A DNA stretch of 8,942 nt from DATGWF01 sp035299585. Its GTDB lineage: Bacteria; Actinomycetota; Actinomycetes; Actinomycetales; Microbacteriaceae. A program made the translations under genes and the position numbers. The notes beneath the pieces are model-generated. The model worked only from the letters and a program-made list of their open reading frames with translations. It was not told the DNA's origin and did no database searches. Below, piece by piece: positions 1-4,591 of this stretch (the first letter of the stretch is position 1; the number at the start of each line of letters is the position of its first letter). Location: assembly GCA_035299585.1 (NCBI GenBank), contig DATGWF010000042.1, positions 1-8,942 on the forward strand, written 5' to 3'.

Positions 1-498
1 GAGAGCAATCCCAGAGTCGAGCAGGGCCGCGAGTACTTCAGCTGCGAACCCGGGCGCTGGATCTCCCCGAGATGCGGTGTTCACCAGGCGGACCATCCAT
101 CGTCGCCCGCACCACAGAAGCAGCCCACCGAGGACGAGCAAGAGCCAGCCGAATAGGCCATTCACGAGTCCGGCGAGTGGGTTGAGCCCGAGGAGGGCAG
201 TGAGCCCGAGCGCACCAATTGGCAATGCGAGGATGATTCGGGTCGCCAGGCGTGGTCCTGCAAGCGCGCCCTCACGTTCGCGGTTCAGTCGCTCGATGTC
301 TCGGGCAGACTCAGCACAGCGCTCGAGGAGCGTTGCCGGAGAAAAACCGAGCACGGAACTCAGCCTCCAGGCGCCGGTGATGTGATTGGCGAGCGGCCCT
401 GTTTGCGGTGGTTCGCCTAGATGCTCGACGATACGTTGCTGGCCGAGTCCAGAGCGGGCAAGCACGGACGCGCGTTCACTCCACGAGGCCGGACTCAT
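1..498 (-). CDS. TadB-like pilus assembly membrane protein (type II secretion F family), 3' end outside window
   Basis: This is an inner-membrane component of a Flp/Tad pilus or type II/IV-like secretion machine, where F-family proteins form the platform that the TadA ATPase acts on. I translated it by hand: 166 codons are open from ATG at 498 to the left edge, without a stop. The start is firm, because an excellent Shine-Dalgarno (GGAGGTGA, 512 to 505) sits 6 bases upstream and the start overlaps the end of tadA by 23 bases, implying coupled translation. Residues about 45-85 are a charged helix (CAESARDIERLNRERE, then GPRLAT). Two membrane helices follow at about 87-103 and 112-130, then a basic stretch (GRRWMVRLV). 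This layout resembles the C-terminal half of TadB. From residue 151 the sequence (FAAEVLAALLDSGIAL) resembles the beginning of a further F domain, so the full gene may be a TadB/TadC fusion. The family is likely; the exact TadB versus TadC label is uncertain. Confidence 0.72.
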   Translation of the reverse strand, partial: MSPASWSERASVLARSGLGQQRIVEHLGEPPQTGPLANHITGAWRLSSVLGFSPATLLERCAESARDIERLNREREGALAGPRLATRIILALPIGALGLTALLGLNPLAGLVNGLFGWLLLVLGGLLLWCGRRWMVRLVNTASRGDPAPGFAAEVLAALLDSGIAL

Positions 499-1450
499 CG
501 GCGCTCACCTCCCGCAATCGAAGTATCGAGCCGACCCGTTCAAGCCTCGCGATGCGGGCTCGACGGCCCATCGGGGTGCGCTCCAGGTGAACGCACCATT
601 GAAAGGCGCTGGTGACCTGGCGCCTCAGCGCCCCGGGGGTGAGCCCAGCGAGATGGCCGAGCATCTCGAGTCGTGCCGGCACGTCCGCGAGTGAATTGGC
701 GTGAACGGTGCCGCCGCCAACGTGACCGGTGTTGAGCGCCGAGAGAAACGGGACGAGTTCCGGTCCGCGGCATTCGCCGACCGCGAGCCAATCCGGGCGG
801 AGCCGGAGCGCAGCAGTGAGGAGCTCGACGAGCCCGAGTGCGCCCGCCCCTTGAACATTGGCCTGCCGGGACTGGAGATGGACGATGTGGGGATGCGGGA
901 TCTCGAGTTCAATCTCGTCCTCGATGGTCAGGATGCGAACGTCGGGGCCCAGTTCGGCAATCATGGCCCGCAGGAGTGTCGTCTTGCCGCTCCCGGTACC
1001 CCCGGAAATGAGGACGCTTTCTCGGCTGTGGGTCACTCGGCGAAGGAGCGTCGCTTGCCAGTCGGTGAGCGTGCCAGATGCTTCGAGATCACGCAGCGTG
1101 AGGAGCTCGGCCGCTCGCGTGCGTATGGCAATGAGCGGTCCGCCAGGTGCGGCTGGCGGGAGCGCCACTTGGACTCGCACGCCATCGATGCTCGCGCCCG
1201 CGAGTGGAGTCACTTCGTCGACGTGGCGACCCGCGGCCCCGATGAGTCGCTGGGCGAAGTCCAGCGGTGCCTCGTCAAACCACACGGGTACGCGACGGAG
1301 CCCGGAGCCATCGTCAACCCAGACCGTTGAGCGGTTTACCAACACGTCGGTCACCGATGGGGAGTCGACGAGATGCTGCAAGCAGCCGAAGGGCGATGGG
1401 GTGGTGAGCTGGGGCGAGGCGGGTTCACCGTGGGAATTGAATGTCGGCAC
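476..1450 (-). CDS. tadA: TadA-like type II/IV secretion ATPase (CpaF family)
   Basis: Hexameric cytoplasmic ATPase that powers assembly of Flp pili or a related secretion machine. From the chosen GTG at 1450 the protein is 324 aa, compact for the family. Seen in order: an N-terminal domain with VTDVLVN (about residues 33-39) and RHVDE (75-79); Walker A GGTGSGKTT at about 150-158 with K156; the acidic motif TIEDE near 175-179; an atypical Walker B, RPDWLAVGECRG, near 218-229; and a His box NTGHVGGGTVHANS at about 240-253, which seems one residue shorter than the common form. The same frame is open upstream to an ATG at 1621, but that stretch runs through the 6C RNA hairpins and has no family resemblance, so GTG 1450 is preferred. 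A TACGGT -10-like box lies only 6 bases before that GTG. The stop overlaps the next gene's start. No ssd/TadZ-like gene precedes it, unlike in mycobacteria. Confidence 0.9.
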   Translation of the reverse strand: MPTFNSHGEPASPQLTTPSPFGCLQHLVDSPSVTDVLVNRSTVWVDDGSGLRRVPVWFDEAPLDFAQRLIGAAGRHVDEVTPLAGASIDGVRVQVALPPAAPGGPLIAIRTRAAELLTLRDLEASGTLTDWQATLLRRVTHSRESVLISGGTGSGKTTLLRAMIAELGPDVRILTIEDEIELEIPHPHIVHLQSRQANVQGAGALGLVELLTAALRLRPDWLAVGECRGPELVPFLSALNTGHVGGGTVHANSLADVPARLEMLGHLAGLTPGALRRQVTSAFQWCVHLERTPMGRRARIARLERVGSILRLREVSADESGLVE

Positions 1451-1456
1451 GCGACC

Positions 1457-1462
1457 ACCGTA
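1457..1462 (-). promoter_or_regulatory. Possible -10 box for leaderless tadA transcript
   Basis: Minus-strand TACGGT fits the actinobacterial TAnnnT -10 pattern and ends 6 bases before the GTG start of tadA, so transcription would begin at or next to the start codon. No -35 is evident. The alternative is read-through from the 6C RNA promoter. A weak GGTGG just before the GTG could instead serve as a ribosome binding site. Confidence 0.3.
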
Positions 1463-1534
1463 GGAACAGTGGCGCAGGGGCCGCCTCGGAACGTTCGGCA
1501 GCGCAGGCTCGCCTCGCGCGAGCTTCGGTGTGCA

Positions 1535-1640
1535 GAAATGAAAGAGGGCGGCACCCGTTGGGGGGAACGGATGCCGCCGCAATGGCGGGCAATTGGGGGG
1601 AACTGCCCGACCAAGGGTCATGAAACGAAACGTTCAGACC
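1535..1640 (-). ncRNA. 6C small RNA
   Basis: The 6C RNA is a known actinobacterial small RNA defined by two stem-loops, each with six or more cytosines in the loop; in M. tuberculosis it is called B11 and lies next to the tad/ssd genes. Read on the minus strand, the 5' hairpin is 1608-1587: stem GGGCA/TGCCC, an A-C mismatch, two further pairs and a CCCCCC loop at 1600-1595. After 8 bases comes the 3' hairpin 1578-1547: stem GGCGGCA/TGCCGCC, one mismatch, CCGTT/AACGG and a CCCCCC loop at 1565-1560. Its tail CTCTTTCATTTCT suits a Rho-independent end near 1535. Both loops sit in the same string TTCCCCCCAA, spaced 35 bases. A further hairpin, GGGTCTGAA/TTCaTGACCC (1641-1615), may form the 5' end. 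The ends are estimates; the core 1547-1608 is certain as structure. The tad/acs location supports the identity. Mycobacterial work suggests that the C-rich loops pair with G-rich targets. Confidence 0.87.
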
Positions 1641-1645
1641 CCATA

Positions 1646-1651
1646 AGCATA
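1646..1651 (-). promoter_or_regulatory. Probable -10 box of the 6C RNA promoter
   Basis: Minus-strand TATGCT matches TATAAT at four of six positions. It would place the transcript start near 1639-1640, at the base of the hairpin 1615-1641. The -35 region is AT-rich (TTATTT, about 17 bases upstream) and poor against consensus; it lies inside the inverted repeat 1665-1684. Confidence 0.45.
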
Positions 1652-1664
1652 CGTTGTGCGTGGC

Positions 1665-1684
1665 GGCAAAATAACCATTTTGCC
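1665..1684. promoter_or_regulatory. Perfect inverted repeat GGCAAAAT-N4-ATTTTGCC, operator candidate
   Basis: Two perfect 8-bp arms are separated by AACC. The centre (about 1674.5) lies close to -35 relative to the predicted 6C RNA start, so a bound protein would occlude or help that promoter. It is about 125 bases upstream of the predicted acs start. Length and symmetry fit a dimeric DNA-binding regulator; which one is unknown. The right arm runs into a C6 tract. Confidence 0.5.
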
Positions 1685-1733
1685 CCCCAAATGGGTGGCA
1701 ATTCGCCAAGAAACTGTTCGCTGGCGCACGAAC

Positions 1734-1756
1734 CGTGCCGCCCATCGTTCGGCACG
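1734..1756. promoter_or_regulatory. Inverted repeat CGTGCCG-N9-CGGCACG upstream of acs
   Basis: Seven-base perfect arms are separated by nine bases. The centre is about 56 bases before the predicted acs transcript start, a usual place for an activator. The half-site GGCACG recurs at 1795-1800, just after the -10 box. It is probably an operator of acs; the binding protein is not identified. A chance repeat in GC-rich DNA remains possible. Confidence 0.45.
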
Positions 1757-1788
1757 AGTGCACCGGGGCGCTCCGCCAATGCTCGCAG

Positions 1789-1794
1789 TAGTGT
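1789..1794 (+). promoter_or_regulatory. Possible acs -10 box
   Basis: TAGTGT fits the TAnnnT pattern and gives a start near 1801 and a leader of about 30 bases that contains the GAAGGAG ribosome binding site at 1814-1820. No -35 consensus is visible, in keeping with an activator-dependent promoter. Confidence 0.35.
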
Positions 1795-1829
1795 GGCACG
1801 GTAAGACCATCGCGAAGGAGCGATTCGGC

Positions 1830-3779
1830 ATGAACATGCAAATCGAGCACAGCCTCGAAGAAATCCGTCGGTTCCGTCCGAGCCCCGAGTTCCGTGCACA
1901 GGCCGTTGCGGGACCCGAGCTGTACGAGCGAGCGGCGTCCGACCGCCTCGCATTCTGGGCCGAACAGGCCCGCGAGCTGACGTGGCACACCCCGTTCACA
2001 CAGACCCTCGATTGGTCCAACCCGCCCTTCGCCCAATGGTTCGCCGACGGTGAGCTCAACGTGTCCGTCAACTGCCTCGATCGCCACGTCGACAACGGCT
2101 TGGGCGACCGCGTCGCAATCTACTTCGAAGGCGAGCCCGGCGACAGCCGTGCAGTCACGTATGCCGAACTCCTCGCGGAGGTGAAACGGGCGGCAAACGC
2201 CCTCGAGGCGCTGGGCGTCCGCGCGGGCGACCGCGTCGCGATCTACCTTCCAATGATTGTTGAAGCGGCCGTCGCGATGCTCGCTTGCGCCCGCATCGGG
2301 GCGATTCACTCCGTCATCTTCGGTGGATTTAGCGCCGACTCCATATACGCCCGAGTTGAAGACGCGCAGGCCAAGGTGATCATCACGGCCGACGGTGGCT
2401 ATCGCAAGGGCAAAGTGTTCCCGCTGAAGCCAGCCGTGGATGACGCGCTCGGCAAGGGCGAGCACCCGGTCGAGCACGTCCTTGTCGTCCAGCGTGGCGA
2501 GAATGACGTCGACATGGTGGCCGGACGTGACGTCTGGTGGCACGACGCGTTGGCCGCGGCCCCGGCCGAGCACATCGCCCAGGCCTTCCCGGCTGAGCAA
2601 CCCCTGTTCATCCTGTACACCTCGGGTACCACCGGGAAGCCCAAGGGCATCCTGCACACCTCGGGGGGCTACCTCACCCAGGCCGCCTTCACGCACAAGA
2701 ACGTGTTCGACCTCCACCCGGAGCGCGACGTCTACTGGTGCACGGCCGACGTCGGTTGGATTACCGGACACAGCTACGTGGTCTATGGGCCGCTCGCCAA
2801 CGCGGCCACTCAGGTGATGTACGAGGGCACTCCGGACACGCCTCATCCAGGCCGCTGGTGGGACATCGTCGAAAAATATCGGGTGTCAATTCTGTACACC
2901 GCCCCGACCGCGATTCGCTCCTTCATGAAGCAGGGTCGAGACATCGCACGGGAACACGACCTCAGCAGCATCCGTTTGCTCGGCTCCGTTGGCGAACCGA
3001 TCAACCCGGAGGCCTGGATTTGGTACCGCCACGTCATCGGTGGCGGATCGGTTCCGGTCGTAGACACATGGTGGCAGACCGAGACCGGCGCCATCATGAT
3101 TTCTGCGCTTCCCGGCGTGACAGAACTGAAGCCCGGCTCGGCGCAAGTGGCCATACCCGGCATCAGCATTGACGTGCTCGACGACGACGGAAAGCATGTG
3201 GGCAACGGCAACGGCGGCTTGCTCGTCGTGAGCGATCCGTGGCCATCGATGCTCCGCGGCATTTGGGGCGACCCGGAGCGGTTCAAGGAGACCTACTGGG
3301 AAAAGTTCGGCGACAAGTACTTCGCCGGCGATGGCGCCCGCCTCGACGAGGATGGCGACATTTGGCTCATGGGTCGCGTGGATGACGTCATGAACGTCTC
3401 TGGCCACCGCCTATCGACCGCGGAAATCGAGTCCAGTCTGGTCGCGCATCCCTTCACTGCAGAAGCTGCGGTGGTCGGAGCGAGCGACGAACAAACGGGT
3501 CAAGCGGTCGTCGCGTTTGTCATTCTGAAGGACAGCAAGGAGGCTGCGGCCCACTCGGTCGAGGACGTCTCCGAAGTGCTGCGCAAGCACGTCGCGACCC
3601 AGATCGGCGCGATTGCCCGCCCGCGCCAGGTGTTCATTGTGAGCGAGCTGCCGAAGACGCGCTCCGGCAAAATCATGCGGCGCTTGTTGCGCGATCTTGC
3701 CGAGGGGCGCGAAGTTGGCGACACCACGACGCTCACCGACACCTCGGTCATGAGTTCGATTCAGTCTCAACTCAAGTAG
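1830..3779 (+). CDS. acs: Acetyl-CoA synthetase (AMP-forming)
   Basis: Cytoplasmic enzyme that converts acetate, ATP and CoA to acetyl-CoA, AMP and pyrophosphate through an acetyl-adenylate. The chosen ATG at 1830 follows GAAGGAG with 9 bases between and gives 649 aa, the normal Acs length. The frame is open upstream to 1656, but that extension has no family character and crosses the promoter region. Visible motifs: the phosphate-binding loop YTSGTTGKPKG at 263-273, the adenylate motif DTWWQTETG at 412-420, the hinge/CoA region MNVSGHRLS at 521-529, and the C-terminal PKTRSGKIMRR from 608. There K614 is the equivalent of the catalytic lysine that protein acetyltransferases silence in many bacteria. 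GSVGEPINPEAW and WWDIVEKY are also typical of Acs rather than longer-chain acyl-CoA synthetases. It is transcribed away from the 6C RNA and tadA, and is followed after 7 bases by a strong palindromic terminator. No internal damage is seen. Confidence 0.97.
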   Translation: MNMQIEHSLEEIRRFRPSPEFRAQAVAGPELYERAASDRLAFWAEQARELTWHTPFTQTLDWSNPPFAQWFADGELNVSVNCLDRHVDNGLGDRVAIYFEGEPGDSRAVTYAELLAEVKRAANALEALGVRAGDRVAIYLPMIVEAAVAMLACARIGAIHSVIFGGFSADSIYARVEDAQAKVIITADGGYRKGKVFPLKPAVDDALGKGEHPVEHVLVVQRGENDVDMVAGRDVWWHDALAAAPAEHIAQAFPAEQPLFILYTSGTTGKPKGILHTSGGYLTQAAFTHKNVFDLHPERDVYWCTADVGWITGHSYVVYGPLANAATQVMYEGTPDTPHPGRWWDIVEKYRVSILYTAPTAIRSFMKQGRDIAREHDLSSIRLLGSVGEPINPEAWIWYRHVIGGGSVPVVDTWWQTETGAIMISALPGVTELKPGSAQVAIPGISIDVLDDDGKHVGNGNGGLLVVSDPWPSMLRGIWGDPERFKETYWEKFGDKYFAGDGARLDEDGDIWLMGRVDDVMNVSGHRLSTAEIESSLVAHPFTAEAAVVGASDEQTGQAVVAFVILKDSKEAAAHSVEDVSEVLRKHVATQIGAIARPRQVFIVSELPKTRSGKIMRRLLRDLAEGREVGDTTTLTDTSVMSSIQSQLK

Positions 3780-3786
3780 GGCACAT

Positions 3787-3826
3787 GCGAAGTGGGGCGG
3801 TGGAACATTCCACCGCCCCACTTCGC
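3787..3826. terminator. Bidirectional terminator hairpin between acs and ridA
   Basis: A perfect 19-bp inverted repeat (3787-3805 with 3808-3826, core GTGGGGCGGTGGAA) with only CA between the arms fills the 55-base gap between two converging genes. It starts 8 bases after the acs stop codon and ends 9 bases before the ridA stop. Neither side has a run of T. Position, symmetry and stability make it a shared terminator. Confidence 0.8.
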
Positions 3827-3834
3827 GTATCGGA

Positions 3835-4293
3835 CTAGTCGACCTCGACGATGAGTTCGATTTCGACCGGAGCATCGAGCGGCAATACCGCGACACCGAC
3901 GGCCGATCGGGCATGCGTTCCCACATCGCCGAAAATCTCACCGAGCAGTTCACTCGCTCCGTTGATGACACCCGGTTGACCGGTGAACTCAGGGCTTGAG
4001 GCAACAAAGCCAACGAGCTTCACGATGCGGCGGACCCGATCCAGCGATCCCACCTCGGCCGCCACGGCGGCAAGTGCGTTCAACACGGCAACCCGCGCAA
4101 ACTGCGCGGCCTCCGCTGCCGCGACCTCGCTCCCCACCTTTCCGGTCGCCGGAAGGACGCCTGCAACAAATGGAAGTTGCCCCGAGGTGAAAACCAGGTT
4201 TCCGCTGCGGACCGTCGGCACATATGCCGCGACGGGCGCAGCAACCGGCGGCAACACGAGTCCGAGCTCTTCGAGCCGGGCGTTCACACTCAT
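3835..4293 (-). CDS. ridA: RidA/YjgF/UK114-family protein
   Basis: Small cytoplasmic protein, 152 aa, of the family that hydrolyses reactive enamine/imine intermediates made by PLP enzymes, or acts in related deaminase roles. The fold signature is visible: VRSGNLVFTSGQLPF near residues 28-42, a helix rich in alanine (AAEAAQFARVAVLNALAAVAAEVG), VRRIVKLVGFVASSPEFT, and the C-terminal HARSAVGVAVLPLDAPVEIELIVEV. The arginine of HARSAVG matches the position of the substrate carboxylate-binding Arg in active RidA, so catalysis is possible. The length and the GELFGD/HARSAVGV style fit the longer actinobacterial branch (Rv3678c-like) rather than classical 128-aa RidA. The ATG at 4293 has GGAG 7 bases upstream (4304-4301) and overlaps the stop of the DUF4177 gene as ATGA, so the two are translationally coupled. 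The true substrate is unknown. Confidence 0.9.
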   Translation of the reverse strand: MSVNARLEELGLVLPPVAAPVAAYVPTVRSGNLVFTSGQLPFVAGVLPATGKVGSEVAAAEAAQFARVAVLNALAAVAAEVGSLDRVRRIVKLVGFVASSPEFTGQPGVINGASELLGEIFGDVGTHARSAVGVAVLPLDAPVEIELIVEVD

Positions 4294-4517
4294 GCGCCCG
4301 CTCCAAACTGTGCGGCGGCCTGTTGAGCGGCTGCGAGGCCGGCAGTTGCCGCGGCCGACTCACCAGCGCCGACGGGGCGCTTGAAGTACGCGACGAGGCC
4401 ACCCTCCGGTCCGGTGACGACCTGGACGAGTTCCCATCCCTGCTTGCCCCAGTTGTTCAGGATGGCGGCGGTGTTGTGCACGAGGAGAGGCGTTGTGATG
4501 TATTCCCACTGCGTCAT
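4290..4517 (-). CDS. DUF4177-family small protein
   Basis: Small soluble protein, 75 aa from the preferred ATG at 4517. Its core MTQWEYITTPLLVHN...ILNNWGKQGWELVQVV...GLVAYFKRP is the DUF4177 pattern (WEY...GWELV...AYFKR), of unknown function. In actinobacteria this gene commonly sits directly upstream of the RidA-like gene and near ponA2, exactly as here, and the ATGA overlap implies co-translation with ridA. The last 25 residues are a low-complexity Ala/Gln/Gly tail. A GTG at 4547 in the same frame would add MTVTEKNRDR, but it has no good ribosome binding site and the family normally begins at the MT-WEY segment. The ribosome binding site of ATG 4517 is also weak (GAGA, about 5 bases away). 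No function can be assigned beyond a link with RidA. Confidence 0.85.
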   Translation of the reverse strand: MTQWEYITTPLLVHNTAAILNNWGKQGWELVQVVTGPEGGLVAYFKRPVGAGESAAATAGLAAAQQAAAQFGAGA

Positions 4518-4559
4518 TCGGTCTCGATTCTTCTCGGTGACGGTCACACTCGACAGTCG

Positions 4560-4587
4560 ATTCTCAGTCGCGTCCGTATAGGCTCAA
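4560..4587 (-). promoter_or_regulatory. Probable promoter of the DUF4177-ridA operon
   Basis: Minus strand: -35 TTGAGC (4587-4582), 16-base spacer, -10 GAGAAT (4565-4560), each matching the sigma70-type consensus at four of six positions. The predicted start is near 4553, leaving a leader of about 36 bases before ATG 4517. The -35 overlaps the ponA2 -10 box on the other strand. Confidence 0.45.
4577..4584 (+). promoter_or_regulatory. Probable -10 box for (near-)leaderless ponA2 mRNA
   Basis: TATAGGCT contains TAGGCT, a common actinobacterial -10, ending 7 bases before the ATG at 4592. The transcript would start at or next to the start codon. No Shine-Dalgarno lies before this ATG, which agrees with leaderless initiation. 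The -35 is weak. Confidence 0.45.
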
Positions 4588-4591
4588 CTAT

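Larger units (their letters stand above)
1451..1829. other. Divergent tadA/acs intergenic region (379 bp) with RNA gene and inverted repeats
   Basis: No protein gene is supported here. The stretch holds, from left to right: about 80 bases between tadA and the RNA tail with only a small CTCGCGCGAG palindrome (1513-1522); the 6C RNA (about 1535-1640); its probable -10 box; the inverted repeat at 1665-1684; a C6 tract at 1683-1688; the inverted repeat at 1734-1756; the acs -10 box; and the acs ribosome binding site at 1814-1820. The density of ordered repeats suggests a regulatory hub for acs, the small RNA and possibly tadA. Confidence 0.7.

Noticed and set aside
701..1463. Plus-strand open frames (701-1330 and 858-1463)
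   Set aside because: Both are antisense to tadA, which has Walker A, Walker B and His-box motifs. Composition is shadow-like.
1558..1603. Direct repeat TTGGGGGGAAC spaced 35 bases as tandem regulator sites for acs
   Set aside because: The repeats are exactly the two hairpin loops of the 6C RNA, which explains them better. A RamA-like site is kept only as an alternative for the separate C6 run at 1683.
1546..1616. G-quadruplex on the plus strand from repeated G runs
   Set aside because: The G6 runs are the complement of the two C6 loops of the 6C RNA and are embedded in well-paired hairpins. The loops between runs would be very long.
1451..1621. N-terminal extension of TadA to ATG 1621
   Set aside because: The extension translates the 6C RNA hairpins and gives a Pro/Arg-rich segment with no family resemblance. 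GTG 1450 gives a sensible N-terminus.
1656..1829. 58-residue N-terminal extension of Acs
   Set aside because: ATG 1830 has GAAGGAG at good spacing and gives the standard 649-aa length. The extension crosses the palindromes and the promoter.
1425..2846. Minus-strand open frame of 473 codons
   Set aside because: Antisense to acs, and it also crosses the intergenic repeats and the 6C RNA. No domain pattern.
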